A stretch of 39,945 nucleotides of DNA, taken from NCBI GenBank assembly GCA_903885195.1, contig CAISHQ010000127.1:1-39945 (forward strand), in the 5' to 3' direction. Positions 17,741-26,439 of the stretch are shown here, piece by piece. Position 1 is the stretch's first letter, and every line of letters starts with the position of its first letter. The position numbers were made by a program, and so were the translations under genes. This stretch comes from an uncultured Pseudomonadota bacterium. Its GTDB lineage: Bacteria > Pseudomonadota > Gammaproteobacteria > Steroidobacterales > Steroidobacteraceae. The notes below the pieces were generated by a model that saw only the letters and a list, made by a program, of their open reading frames with translations, was not told where the DNA came from and searched no databases.

Positions 17741-18463
17741 AGCAAGCGCCGCCGTCTGCAGCGCGTGCAGCTCGTCGATGCCGCGTGCGGCGAGGGCCAG
17801 CAGCGCATCGAGTTCGTCGCGACGGAACGCGTGGCCCTCGGCCGTGCCCTGGATCTCGACGAACCGGCCCCCATCGCGCATCACGACGTTCATGTCAGTC
17901 TCTGCCTGCGAGTCCTCGGCGTAATCGAGATCGAGCACGGGCACACCACCACAGATACCAACCGACACCGCAGCCACCTGGCCATGCAACGGCAGCTCGG
18001 TGAGCAGACCACGCCGCTTCAGGGCATTGCAGGCATCCACCAGCGCCACGTAGCCGCCAGTGATCGCCGCGGTGCGCGTGCCGCCGTCGGCCTGCAGCAC
18101 GTCGCAATCGAGCGTGACCGTGCGCTCGCCAAGCGCCGACAGATCGATGATGGCGCGCAGACTGCGCCCGATCAGTCGCTGTATTTCCTGCGTGCGACCG
18201 CTCTGCTTGCCCTTGGCCGCCTCGCGCGGCGAACGCGTATGCGTCGCCCGCGGCAGCATGCCGTACTCGGCGGTGACCCACCCCTGTCCGCGTCCGCGCA
18301 GAAAGCCCGGCACTCCCTCTTCGATACTCGCCGTGCACAACACGCGCGTGCCGCCGAATTCGACCAACACCGAACCTTCGGCATGGCGGGTGAAATGACG
18401 CTGGAAGTTGACGGCACGCAGCGCATCGGCGCTGCGGCCACTCGGCCGTTTGAACTGGGTCAT
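17735..18463 (-). CDS. rph: Ribonuclease PH
   Basis: 3'-5' phosphorolytic exoribonuclease that trims tRNA 3' ends, 242 aa, the full length of active enzymes. Blocks seen are [54 protein letters not shown] and [18 protein letters not shown], covering the phosphate and metal sites. I chose the ATG at 18463 ([10 protein letters not shown]), which fits family N-termini; the open frame continues upstream across the divergent yicC promoter region and is not coding. The stop codon is part of the tandem 14-bp repeat at the rdgB junction. Confidence 0.95.
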   Translation of the reverse strand: MTQFKRPSGRSADALRAVNFQRHFTRHAEGSVLVEFGGTRVLCTASIEEGVPGFLRGRGQGWVTAEYGMLPRATHTRSPREAAKGKQSGRTQEIQRLIGRSLRAIIDLSALGERTVTLDCDVLQADGGTRTAAITGGYVALVDACNALKRRGLLTELPLHGQVAAVSVGICGGVPVLDLDYAEDSQAETDMNVVMRDGGRFVEIQGTAEGHAFRRDELDALLALAARGIDELHALQTAALAQ

Positions 18464-18560
18464 GACAATGAACTCATAGAAAAGCGATGACAGGGAAAAG
18501 GAACGACAGGTCGGGTTGCGATAGACTGCCCGCTTTATACACCATGATGCAGCGGCCACC

Positions 18561-19442
18561 ATGATCAGCAGCATGACGGGCTTCGCCCGGCGCGAAGTCT
18601 CCGGCGCCTTCGGCCAATTGACCTGCGAACTGCGCAGCGTCAATCACCGGTATCTGGAACCCGGCTTTCGCCTGCCGGAGGAATTGCGCTCCGTCGAGAC
18701 GGAGCTGCGGCAAATCCTTGCCCGCGAACTGCGTCGCGGCAAACTCGACTGCACGATCCATCTGCGCGGCGCGCATCAGGCCGAGCGCGAGTTGCTGGTC
18801 GACGAGGCGGCACTCGCCCGCGTGCTCGCGCGCGCGCAGGACATCGCAGGCCGCGTCACCGCAGGCCAGCTCACCGGCAGCGCACCGATCAACCCGTTCG
18901 ACGTGCTGCGCTGGCCCGGCGTACTGAAGGACGAGGCGCCTGACAGCGAGAGCCTGCAGACGGCCTGTCGCGCCCTATTCGGCGAGACCGTGCGCGAGCT
19001 CGCCGCAGCGCGCGCGCGTGAAGGCGAGCGGCTACGTGAGCTCATCGAACAGCGCTGTGAGGCCCTCGCCGTGCTGGTGTCGAGCGTGCGAGCTCGCATG
19101 CCGGAAATCCGCGAACGACTGCGCAGCAAACTGCACGAACGGCTCGCCGAAGTTGCGGCCAGCGTCGATGCCGAGCGCTTCGAGCAGGAACTCGTACTGA
19201 TCTTGCAGCGCGCCGATGTCGACGAGGAGCTCGATCGGCTCGACGGTCACATCATCGAGATCCGTCGTGTCATCGGCGGCACCGAAGCCGCAGGCCGCCG
19301 CCTCGATTTCCTGATGCAGGAACTGAATCGTGAGGCCAACACCCTCTCGTCCAAGTCGCAGGAACTCGACACCACGCGGCTCGCCGTCGACATGAAGGTG
19401 CTGATCGAGCAGATGCGTGAACAGGTGCAGAACATCGAATAG
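18561..19442 (+). CDS. yicC: YicC family endoribonuclease
   Basis: YicC-type RNase, 293 aa, full length. The N-terminal YicC domain begins [12 protein letters not shown], close to the E. coli start, and the C-terminal DUF1732 carries [15 protein letters not shown] and [19 protein letters not shown]. coli YicC has been linked to turnover of a small RNA. It is divergent from rph (97 bp between starts). TTTATACACC at about 18533-18542 may contain a -10, but I see no good -35. A CGCGCG-TGA-CGCGCG hairpin (19463-19477) follows. Confidence 0.93.
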   Translation: MISSMTGFARREVSGAFGQLTCELRSVNHRYLEPGFRLPEELRSVETELRQILARELRRGKLDCTIHLRGAHQAERELLVDEAALARVLARAQDIAGRVTAGQLTGSAPINPFDVLRWPGVLKDEAPDSESLQTACRALFGETVRELAAARAREGERLRELIEQRCEALAVLVSSVRARMPEIRERLRSKLHERLAEVAASVDAERFEQELVLILQRADVDEELDRLDGHIIEIRRVIGGTEAAGRRLDFLMQELNREANTLSSKSQELDTTRLAVDMKVLIEQMREQVQNIE

Positions 19443-19462
19443 CTCGCACCCGTCGACAGAGG

Positions 19463-19477
19463 CGCGCGTGACGCGCG
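19463..19477. terminator. Hairpin between yicC and the cNMP-binding gene
   Basis: CGCGCG (19463-19468), loop TGA, CGCGCG (19472-19477), in the 46-bp gap between two convergent genes. The stem is short but all G-C, and no U tract follows, so this is a weak candidate for a shared terminator. Confidence 0.3.
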
Positions 19478-19488
19478 ATGGCGCGCTT

Positions 19489-19962
19489 TCAGAGCATGCG
19501 ATCGGCGAACTGCTTGGCCCAAGCCACAGTCTTGCGGTTCGAGTTGCGCACGCGCTTGACCTGCAGCTTCGCCATGTTCTTGTAGATCACCGCAGCAATG
19601 TCGGGGGCGGCGTCGATCTTGCGGCCATCGAAGGACAGCGAGACGCAATCCTCGAGTGCCCGAATGCGTGCCGAGCGCGGCTCGCCATCAATCAACGCCA
19701 TCTCGCCGAAGGTTTCGCCCGGCCCGAGTTCAGCCAGTTTGGCCCACTCGTGTCCGTCCTTCTTTTCGACGATGGCCTGCCCCTTGAGCAGAATGAAGAA
19801 GTTGTAGCCGGTGTCGCCTTCGTTGAAGAACAACTTGTCCTTAGTGATGTTCACTCGCTCGGCACCGGTCACCAGCCGCTCGAGCCGCGGCACGTCGAGC
19901 CCGTTGAACAAGGCGACGTTGGTGGACAATTTCTGCAGGAACTCGTCGATGGCACGAACCAC
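19489..19962 (-). CDS. Cyclic nucleotide-binding domain protein
   Basis: Single cNMP-binding domain (Crp N-domain fold) without a DNA-binding helix-turn-helix: 157 aa from the GTG at 19962, or 177 aa from a TTG at 20022. The beta-roll is clear: FFNEGDTGYNFFILLKGQ, LGPGETFGEMALIDGEPRSA (phosphate-binding cassette with Glu and Arg) and a C-terminal helix ending AWAKQFADRML. I favour the GTG because GAGGAGGA (plus-strand 19967-19974) lies 4 nt upstream. The ligand is unknown; the GEMALIDGEPRSA cassette has the Arg that binds cyclic-nucleotide phosphate. With no output domain it may act by protein contact. It is convergent with yicC and divergent from gmk. Confidence 0.88.
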   Translation of the reverse strand: MVRAIDEFLQKLSTNVALFNGLDVPRLERLVTGAERVNITKDKLFFNEGDTGYNFFILLKGQAIVEKKDGHEWAKLAELGPGETFGEMALIDGEPRSARIRALEDCVSLSFDGRKIDAAPDIAAVIYKNMAKLQVKRVRNSNRKTVAWAKQFADRML

Positions 19963-20071
19963 TGGATCCTCCTCGACGACCTTCGACTGGGCATTGCTCG
20001 GCCGCCGGTCGAAGAATAGCAAGGCGGTGGCCGCTTGAAACTTGGCTTACTATTCCGTCTCAACGAATCCG

Positions 20072-20111
20072 GCCCTGACCGCATGAACCTAGCCCTGACT
20101 GCATGAATCCG
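20072..20111 (+). repeat. 20-bp tandem duplication over the gmk start
   Basis: GCCCTGACCGCATGAACCTA (20072-20091) is followed by GCCCTGACTGCATGAATCCG (20092-20111), 16 of 20 identical. Part of the unit (AATCCG) also precedes copy 1 at 20066-20071. The second copy holds the gmk ATG (20103); the first holds an ATG at 20083 that opens MNLALTA and stops at TGA 20104-20106, overlapping the gmk start as ATGA. Confidence 0.85.
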
Positions 20112-20786
20112 CATATCCCGAGCGCCCCGTCTGGCGACGCTGCCCCGCGATCTCGCGGCGGCCGGCTGTTCGTCATCGCCGCGCCGTCCGGCGCCGGCAA
20201 GACCAGCCTCGTCAAGGAGCTTTTGGCTCGCGAACCCAACCTGCGCGTCTGCGTCTCGCACACCACCCGGCCGCGACGGCCCAATGAGGTAGACGGTCGT
20301 GACTACCATTTCGTCGAGGTGCCGACGTTTCGGCAGATGATCGACGCGGACGGTTTCCTCGAACACGCGCTGGTGTTCGACAACCACTACGGCACGAGTC
20401 GCGCCGCACTGGCCGAAGCGTTCGGCCGAGGGCACGACGTCATACTCGAGATCGATTGGCAGGGTGCCGAACAGGTTCGCGAGCGGACCCGGGACCCGGC
20501 GCGCGGTACGGCCGGCTGCATCGGCATCTTCGTTTTGCCGCCCTCGCGTGCCGAACTCGAAGCTCGCCTGCGCAATCGCAAGACGGACAGCGACGAGGTC
20601 ATCGCCCGCCGCCTGCGCGATGCGGTTTCCGACATGAGTCATGCGGGCGAATTCGACTACGTGATCATCAACGACCACTTCGAAACGGCGGTGCGCGACC
20701 TGCAGCGCATCCTCGATGACGACGCCCGGGACCTGCAGTCCGACCGGGCGGCACTCGCTACGCTGATGACCCAGTTGCTGGCCTAG
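20103..20786 (+). CDS. gmk: Guanylate kinase
   Basis: Phosphorylates GMP to GDP; 227 aa, slightly longer than E. coli Gmk because of a 20-residue Pro/Ser-rich N-terminus. The P-loop is [15 protein letters not shown] (about 28-42), the GMP site [19 protein letters not shown], and the lid region [16 protein letters not shown]. There is no clear ribosome site before the ATG; a 7-codon mini-ORF from a 20-bp duplication ends on this start, so translation may depend on re-initiation. It heads the gmk-rpoZ-spoT-ridA-recG cluster. Confidence 0.95.
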   Translation: MNPHIPSAPSGDAAPRSRGGRLFVIAAPSGAGKTSLVKELLAREPNLRVCVSHTTRPRRPNEVDGRDYHFVEVPTFRQMIDADGFLEHALVFDNHYGTSRAALAEAFGRGHDVILEIDWQGAEQVRERTRDPARGTAGCIGIFVLPPSRAELEARLRNRKTDSDEVIARRLRDAVSDMSHAGEFDYVIINDHFETAVRDLQRILDDDARDLQSDRAALATLMTQLLA

Positions 20787-20804
20787 GCCCTCGCCAGAAG
20801 GGCC
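20786..20804 (+). terminator. Hairpin between gmk and rpoZ
   Basis: GGCCCT (20786-20791, using the last base of the gmk stop), loop of 7, AGGGCC (20799-20804). There is no U tract. It may be an attenuator or processing stem ahead of rpoZ. Confidence 0.3.
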
Positions 20805-20833
20805 GCCGGCTGGCCTGAAAGGTGCGCCTGCCG

Positions 20834-20839
20834 TATACT
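20834..20839 (+). promoter_or_regulatory. Possible -10 element upstream of rpoZ
   Basis: TATACT, five of six consensus bases, 30 nt before the rpoZ ATG. No convincing -35 lies 16-18 bp upstream, so a promoter here is only suggested. Confidence 0.35.
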
Positions 20840-20868
20840 GCTCGGCCCTGTTTGGAAGGCCGCAGCAC

Positions 20869-21159
20869 ATGGCACGCATCACCGTAGAAGACTGTCTCCA
20901 GAACGTCGACAACATCTTCCAGCTTGTGATCCTGGCGTCGCAGCGTGCACGTCGGCTGGCCAACGGTGCCGAAGCCACCGTGCCCTGGGAAAACGACAAA
21001 CCGACGGTCGTGGCCTTGCGCGAGATCGCTGCCGGTAACATCACCCCGGAGATGCTGCTCGAGCCGGAACCGGAGCCGGAACCGGAACCGAGCCTGCTGC
21101 CCGACATCATGGAGCCGGATCCGGGCTTCCGCGCGCCGCAGTTCGGCCTCGGAGACTGA
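20869..21159 (+). CDS. rpoZ: RNA polymerase omega subunit
   Basis: Small RNAP subunit that helps assemble beta-prime and forms part of a ppGpp site; 96 aa. The conserved core is [20 protein letters not shown], followed by ASQRARRL and [18 protein letters not shown]. After residue 64 the tail is unusual: a run of five EP dipeptides encoded by GAGCCG/GAACCG units (21061-21090), then an acidic end. It lies directly upstream of spoT, as in many relatives. Confidence 0.95.
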   Translation: MARITVEDCLQNVDNIFQLVILASQRARRLANGAEATVPWENDKPTVVALREIAAGNITPEMLLEPEPEPEPEPSLLPDIMEPDPGFRAPQFGLGD

Positions 21160-21187
21160 CCCAAAGACCCTGCGGGGCGGAGTTCGC

Positions 21188-23380
21188 TTGGACTATGCGC
21201 AGACGCTGCTTGGCTTTCTGCCTGGCGGATCCCGCAGGACGCCGGGGCTCAAGGAACTGCTGAGCGCCGCAGGCGCGTACCTGCCCGCCGAACAAGTCGA
21301 TCGAATCCGCCTTGCCGCCGAATTCGGCGCCGAGGCCCACCGCGGCCAAAAGCGCAAAACGGGTGAGCCCTACATCGCCCACCCGGTGGCAGCGGCTGAG
21401 ATCCTTGCCAATCTGCGCGTCGACACCGACACCATCGTCGCCGCGATCCTGCACGACGTCATCGAAGATACGCCCATCGCGAAGGACGAGATCGCCTCGC
21501 GTTTCGGTGACGGCGTCGCTGAGATCGTCGATGCGGTAACCAAGCTCGACCAGATCCAATTCAAGAGCCGCGAGGAAGCGCAGGCCGAATCGTTCCGCAA
21601 GATGCTGCTCGCGATGGTGCGCGATCTGCGCGTCATCCTCGTCAAGCTCGCCGATCGGCTGCACAACATGCGCACGATCGAAGGCATGTCGCCGGTACGC
21701 CGTCGCGCCATCGCCCGCGAAACGCTCGACATCTACGCGCCGCTCGCCGAGCGCCTCGGCCTCTACGCCATGAAACTCGAGCTCGAGGATCTCGGCTTCC
21801 GTGCACTCTATCCGCAGCGCTACCGCGTCATCGAACGCGCGCTGAAGCGGGCCCGCGGCAACCAGAAAGAATTCCTTGGACGCATTTCGGAGAGCATCTC
21901 GACTGCGCTCGCCAAGGCGGAGATCTCGGCCGAGGTCGACACCCGCGAAAAGCACCTCTACAGCATCTACCGCAAGATGCTGCGCAAGCGCTCTGCGCTG
22001 GCCGAAATCGTCGACGTCTACGGATTGCGCGTGATCGTCGATTCGGTGGATCACTGCTATCGCGCACTCGGCGTGGTACACAGCCTGTTCCGGCCGATGC
22101 CGGGTCGATTCAAAGATTACATTGCCATCCCGCGCGTCAACGGCTATCAATCGCTGCACACGACGCTGTTCGGACCCAACGGATTGCCGATCGAAGCGCA
22201 GATCCGTACGCGCGACATGCACCGTATCGCCGAATCGGGCATCGCCGCACACTGGAAGTACAAGTCCGGCGACTTCTCCTCCACCTTCGGCAACGCGCAG
22301 GCCCGCGAGTGGCTCGCGAACCTCATCGCGATGCAGGAGAGCGGCACCTCGGAGGAGTTCCTCGAGAGCGTGCGGGTCGATCTTTTCCCGGACAAGGTCT
22401 ACGTCTTCACGCCGAAGGGCAAGATCCTGCGACTGCCGCGCGGCGCCACGGTGGTCGACTTCGCCTACGCGGTGCACACGGATGTCGGCAACCGCTGCGT
22501 CGCCGCCAAGGTCGATCGGCGTCTGGCGCCGCTGCGCACGCAATTGAAGAACGGTCAAACAGTCGAGATCGTCACCGCGCCGGGTGCGATACCCAATCCC
22601 GCCTGGGTGAATTTCGTCGTCTCCGCCAAGGCGCGTGCCGCAATCCGCCAATACCTCAAAGGTCTGCGTCGCTCGGAGGCCATCGAACTTGGCCAGCGGC
22701 TCATCAACCAGTCGCTGGCGGAGTTCAAGCTGTCGCTGACCGACATCAGCGATGCCGCCATCGCCGCCACCGTGGCCGAACTCGGCATGACGGATGTCGA
22801 CGAACTGTTCGAAAAAGTGGGTCTCGGCGAGCGGCTCGCACCGCTGATCGCCCGGCGACTCGGGCCGGCGGCAAGCTCTGTATCCGTCGATGGCGAGAGC
22901 GTCGCGGCAGCACCCGCACCGCTCGCGGTTGCCGGCACCGAAGGTTTGCTCGTCAGTTATGCGCGCTGCTGCTTTCCGGTACCGGGCGATGCCATCCTTG
23001 CGCACCTCTCCAGCGGGCGCGGCATCATCGTGCATCGCGAGGAGTGCGCCAACGTCGACGACTACCGCAAGCATCCGGAGAAGTGGCTCTCGGTGGTCTG
23101 GGCAGAGGGTACGGAACGCTTGTTCAGCAGCGAGATCCGCGTCGAGGTGGCCAACCGCATGGGCGTGCTTGCTGCAGTGGCTGCCGCAATTGCGGGGACC
23201 GAGACCAACATCGACCACGTCGAACTCGAGGAGCGCGACGCACAGACCTCAGCACTCGTCTTCGAGATCAAGGTGCGCGATCGCAAGCACCTCGCCAACG
23301 TGCTGCGTGTGATCCGCCGCATGCCCGACGTACTGAAACTCTCGCGTACACTTGCGGTACGCACCCGCGACGACAAGTAA
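21188..23380 (+). CDS. spoT: Bifunctional (p)ppGpp synthetase/hydrolase SpoT
   Basis: RelA/SpoT-family enzyme, 730 aa. The hydrolase HD site is intact: His51 in AHRGQKRKTGEPYIAHP and His89-Asp90 in LHDVIEDT, with Asp156 in LADRLHNMR. The synthetase block has YGLRVIV and RFKD at 307-310 in the RxKD form of bifunctional enzymes, then YQSLHTT. A TGS domain (VYVFTPKGKILRLPRG, about 400), a conserved-Cys region (YARCCFPVPGD) and a C-terminal ACT domain follow. I chose the TTG at 21188 with CGGAG 5 nt upstream; the upstream open frame only overlaps rpoZ. It makes and degrades the starvation signal. Confidence 0.93.
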   Translation: MDYAQTLLGFLPGGSRRTPGLKELLSAAGAYLPAEQVDRIRLAAEFGAEAHRGQKRKTGEPYIAHPVAAAEILANLRVDTDTIVAAILHDVIEDTPIAKDEIASRFGDGVAEIVDAVTKLDQIQFKSREEAQAESFRKMLLAMVRDLRVILVKLADRLHNMRTIEGMSPVRRRAIARETLDIYAPLAERLGLYAMKLELEDLGFRALYPQRYRVIERALKRARGNQKEFLGRISESISTALAKAEISAEVDTREKHLYSIYRKMLRKRSALAEIVDVYGLRVIVDSVDHCYRALGVVHSLFRPMPGRFKDYIAIPRVNGYQSLHTTLFGPNGLPIEAQIRTRDMHRIAESGIAAHWKYKSGDFSSTFGNAQAREWLANLIAMQESGTSEEFLESVRVDLFPDKVYVFTPKGKILRLPRGATVVDFAYAVHTDVGNRCVAAKVDRRLAPLRTQLKNGQTVEIVTAPGAIPNPAWVNFVVSAKARAAIRQYLKGLRRSEAIELGQRLINQSLAEFKLSLTDISDAAIAATVAELGMTDVDELFEKVGLGERLAPLIARRLGPAASSVSVDGESVAAAPAPLAVAGTEGLLVSYARCCFPVPGDAILAHLSSGRGIIVHREECANVDDYRKHPEKWLSVVWAEGTERLFSSEIRVEVANRMGVLAAVAAAIAGTETNIDHVELEERDAQTSALVFEIKVRDRKHLANVLRVIRRMPDVLKLSRTLAVRTRDDK

Positions 23381-23396
23381 CGCGACGATAGATAAC
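23367..23396 (+). repeat. 15-bp tandem duplication at the spoT/ridA junction
   Basis: GCGACGACAAGTAAC (23367-23381) then GCGACGATAGATAAC (23382-23396), 12 of 15 identical. The first copy contains the spoT TAA; the second provides another TAA in the same frame, a tandem back-up stop. Confidence 0.7.
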
Positions 23397-23407
23397 AGGA
23401 GCCCACC

Positions 23408-23791
23408 ATGACCCGCCAGATCATCAGCACGCCGGACGCCCCGCAGGCCATCGGCACCTATTCGCAGGCTGTTCGCGTCGGCCCGACGGTCTATATCTCC
23501 GGCCAGATCCCCCTCGATCCCGCCACCGGCACGCTGGTCAGCGGCGACATCGAACTCGAGATCCGCCGCGTGTTCGACAATCTCTCCGCGATCGCCAAAG
23601 CCGCGGGCGGCTCGTTGCAGCACGCCGTCCGCGTGACCGTCTATCTCACCGACCTCGCAAACTTCGCCAAGGTCAACGAAATCATGGCGCAGTACTTCCC
23701 GCAGCCGTGGCCGGCACGCGCCGCGATCGGCGTGGCGCAATTGCCGCGCGGATCGCGGGTCGAAATCGACTGCATCCTGCATCTCGACTGA
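23408..23791 (+). CDS. ridA: RidA family reactive intermediate deaminase
   Basis: Rid/YjgF protein, 127 aa, which hydrolyses reactive enamine/imine intermediates of PLP enzymes. It has GTYSQAVRVGPTVYISGQIP near the N-terminus and the catalytic Arg in PRGSRVEIDCI near 118. It probably forms a trimer. The start has AGGAG 6 nt upstream. The spoT-ridA-recG order is common in gammaproteobacteria. Confidence 0.95.
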   Translation: MTRQIISTPDAPQAIGTYSQAVRVGPTVYISGQIPLDPATGTLVSGDIELEIRRVFDNLSAIAKAAGGSLQHAVRVTVYLTDLANFAKVNEIMAQYFPQPWPARAAIGVAQLPRGSRVEIDCILHLD

Positions 23792-23810
23792 GTCACGACT
23801 GCAGCGCCGG

Positions 23811-25892
23811 ATGACTGAGCCGCGCGAACAGCGACCGGTGACCGCGCTGCGCGGCGTGGGTGAGGCGCTGGCGGCGCGGCTCGCCGTGCTCGGCGTGGAG
23901 CAGGTGCAGGATCTGCTGTTCATCCTCCCCACGCGCTACGAGGACCGTACGCGGATCCAGCCGATCGGCGCACTGCTCGCAGGCGGCAGGGCGGTCATCG
24001 AGGGTGAAGTGCAACTGACCGAAGTCGTGTTCCGACGACGACGACAGATGCTCTGCCGCATTGCAGACGGATCAGGTTTTCTAACGCTGCGGTTTTTCCA
24101 TTTCTCGACATCGCAGCAGCAAGGTCTCGCCCGTGGGCATCGCATTCGCTGCTTCGGTGAAGTACGCCGCGGCCCACTCGGTCTCGAAATGGTCCACCCC
24201 GAGTATCGGCGCGTGTTCGACACCGATGCCGCGCTCGAGGAATCACTCACGCCCGTATATCCAGCCACCGAGGGTGTCAGTCAGGGCCGCTTGCGCGCGC
24301 TGATCGGCCAGGCCTTGCGCGAGGTGGAGACCGCGGGCGTGCGCGACTGGCTGCCCGCGCCGCTGCTGGCGCCGCTCGGCCTACCCGAACTGCGCGATGC
24401 GCTGCGTCAGGTGCATCGACCGCCGGTGGATGTCGAGCTCGAGGAACTTGAGGCGGGTCGTCACCCGGCGCAGCGCCGTCTGGCCTTCGAGGAGCTGCTC
24501 ACGCACCAGGTGGTGATGCGGCGACTGCGCGAAACCGCAACTGCGGATCCCGCCTGGCCGTTGCAAGATGCCGCCGGGCTCGAGAACCGCTTCATCGCCG
24601 GGTTGCCGTATGCGTTGACCGGCGCGCAGCAACGCGCGCTCGCAGACATCGCGCAGGATCTCAGTCTCGATCGACCCATGGTGCGCCTCGTGCAAGGCGA
24701 TGTCGGCTGCGGCAAGACGGCGGTGGCCGCCGCTGCGGCTGCGCGGGCAATCGGCAGCGGACATCAAGCCGCGCTCATGGCGCCGACCGAGCTCCTCGCC
24801 GAGCAACACCAAAGAAATCTCGCCGCGTGGTTCGCGCCGCTCGGGATCGAGGTAATCCTCGTCAGCGGCTCGCAGCCGGCGCGTACGCGACGCAGCGCAC
24901 TCGAGCTCGTCGCCAACGGCACGGCACGCCTCGTGGTCGGCACCCATGCGCTGTTCCAGGACGGGATGCAGTTCGCGGATCTGGCGCTGGTCATCGTCGA
25001 CGAACAGCACCGATTCGGCGTGCAGCAGCGCCTGCGTCTGGCCGAAAAAGGCCAGCGCGACGGTCGCCATCCGCATCAACTCATCATGACGGCGACGCCG
25101 ATCCCGCGAACTCTCGCCATGACCGCCTACGCCGATCTCGACGTGTCGGTGATCGACGAGTTACCGCCCGGTCGTACGCCGGTGAAAACCGTAGTGGCTC
25201 CGGAGACGCGTCGCGACGAAGTGGTGGCGCGCATCGACGTCGCCTGTCGCGCGGGGCGCCAGGCCTACTGGGTCTGCCCCTTGATCGAGGAATCCGAGGA
25301 GTTGCGCCATCAAGCCGCCGAAGAGACGGCAGCGGCACTCGCCGAGGCGCTGCCGCATCTGCGCGTCGGGCTCGTGCACGGGCGCATGCCGCCTGCGCAG
25401 AAGGATCGCGCCATGCTCGAATTCAAGGCGGGCCAGATCCAGTTGCTGGTGGCGACTACAGTGATCGAGGTCGGCGTCGATGTACCGAACGCCACGCTGA
25501 TGGTGATCGAAAATGCCGAGCGCATGGGGCTTGCGCAGTTGCACCAGCTGCGCGGTCGGGTGGGTCGCGGGTCCCACGAGAGCAGTTGCGTGCTGCTCTA
25601 CCGCGCGCCGCTCGGCATGCTCTCGCGCGCGCGGCTTAATGCAATCCGCGAATCCAACGACGGCTTCGTAATCGCCCAGCGCGATCTCGAACTGCGCGGT
25701 CCCGGTGAACTGCTCGGCACGCGACAGACGGGACTCGCACAGATGCGGGTGGCGGATCTCGCCCGCGATGCCGACCTGCTGCCCGAGGTGCAGCGGGCCG
25801 CGGAAGTCCTCCTGCGCGAATATCCAGATAGAATCGCGCCCCTCACTTCGCGATGGATCGGAACGGATGACAGATATGGCCGCATCGGTTGA
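23811..25892 (+). CDS. recG: ATP-dependent DNA helicase RecG
   Basis: Branch-migrating helicase that regresses forks and resolves recombination intermediates, 693 aa, full length. An N-terminal wedge domain with an OB fold is followed by SF2 motifs: Walker A QGDVGCGKTAVA (Cys replaces the common Ser), DEQHRFGVQQR (motif II), TATPIPRTL (motif III), then TTVIEVGVDVPNA and QLRGRVGRG (motifs V, VI). The C-terminal block has LGTRQTGLAQMRVADL. The last 26 bp overlap the ubiC start region. Confidence 0.96.
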   Translation: MTEPREQRPVTALRGVGEALAARLAVLGVEQVQDLLFILPTRYEDRTRIQPIGALLAGGRAVIEGEVQLTEVVFRRRRQMLCRIADGSGFLTLRFFHFSTSQQQGLARGHRIRCFGEVRRGPLGLEMVHPEYRRVFDTDAALEESLTPVYPATEGVSQGRLRALIGQALREVETAGVRDWLPAPLLAPLGLPELRDALRQVHRPPVDVELEELEAGRHPAQRRLAFEELLTHQVVMRRLRETATADPAWPLQDAAGLENRFIAGLPYALTGAQQRALADIAQDLSLDRPMVRLVQGDVGCGKTAVAAAAAARAIGSGHQAALMAPTELLAEQHQRNLAAWFAPLGIEVILVSGSQPARTRRSALELVANGTARLVVGTHALFQDGMQFADLALVIVDEQHRFGVQQRLRLAEKGQRDGRHPHQLIMTATPIPRTLAMTAYADLDVSVIDELPPGRTPVKTVVAPETRRDEVVARIDVACRAGRQAYWVCPLIEESEELRHQAAEETAAALAEALPHLRVGLVHGRMPPAQKDRAMLEFKAGQIQLLVATTVIEVGVDVPNATLMVIENAERMGLAQLHQLRGRVGRGSHESSCVLLYRAPLGMLSRARLNAIRESNDGFVIAQRDLELRGPGELLGTRQTGLAQMRVADLARDADLLPEVQRAAEVLLREYPDRIAPLTSRWIGTDDRYGRIG

Positions 25893-26439
25893 CGCCTCCG
25901 CCGCGCCGATCCCCGCTGCTGCCGCGGCGCCGGCCGTGCCGGAGTCGGCCATGTGGCTCGATACGCGCGCGCTCAATTGCTACGAGGGCGACGCCGCGCG
26001 GCGCTCGTGGCTGCTGACACCCGGCCTGCTCACCCAGCGCATTCGCGAGGCAGCCGGCGAGGGCTTCTCGATGCGAGTGCTGCAAGAGGCCGCCGTGGGC
26101 GGTGAACACATCCGCGAAATCGAGATGAGTGCGGCGGGCGTGCCGTGGTTGTTTGCGCAGACGCGCATCCCGCGCAGCACGCTCGAGTCCCAAGATTGGT
26201 TATCGCGCATCGGCAAGCAGACGCTCGGCGAAGCACTCGCCACGCGCGCGGACATCAGCCGCGCACCGTTTCGTTATGCGCTGTTGACGGCCGATGCTGG
26301 CGTAGTGGCGCGCGCACTGCAGACGGCCACCTTGCCGCCGCAGTCGCTGTGGGTGCGTCACTCGGCGTTCGCGGTAGGCGGTGCACCATTTGATCTTTAC
26401 GAGGTGTTCCTGCCGCAGATGGGCCGCGCGCCGTCATGA
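25867..26439 (+). CDS. ubiC: Chorismate pyruvate-lyase
   Basis: Forms 4-hydroxybenzoate from chorismate, the first committed step of ubiquinone synthesis; 190 aa with an Ala/Pro-rich N-terminal 25 residues. Family blocks seen are SWLLTPGLLTQRIRE, EIEMSAAGVPWLFAQTRIP (with the active-site Glu/Arg pair) and a C-terminal LWVRHSAFAVGGAPFDLYEVF. The ATG at 25867 or the in-frame ATG at 25876 are both possible. It overlaps recG by 26 bp and ends in an ATGA overlap with ubiA. Confidence 0.9.
   Translation: MTDMAASVDASAAPIPAAAAAPAVPESAMWLDTRALNCYEGDAARRSWLLTPGLLTQRIREAAGEGFSMRVLQEAAVGGEHIREIEMSAAGVPWLFAQTRIPRSTLESQDWLSRIGKQTLGEALATRADISRAPFRYALLTADAGVVARALQTATLPPQSLWVRHSAFAVGGAPFDLYEVFLPQMGRAPS

Noticed and set aside
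20945-21187. Longer spoT reaching into rpoZ
   Set aside because: The added residues are the rpoZ sequence in another frame; the TTG at 21188 has a ribosome site and gives a normal length.
23780-23802. Possible 11-bp repeat at the ridA/recG junction (CTCGACTGAGT, CACGACTGCAG)
   Set aside because: Only 8 of 11 bases match, too weak to add to the junction-duplication set.
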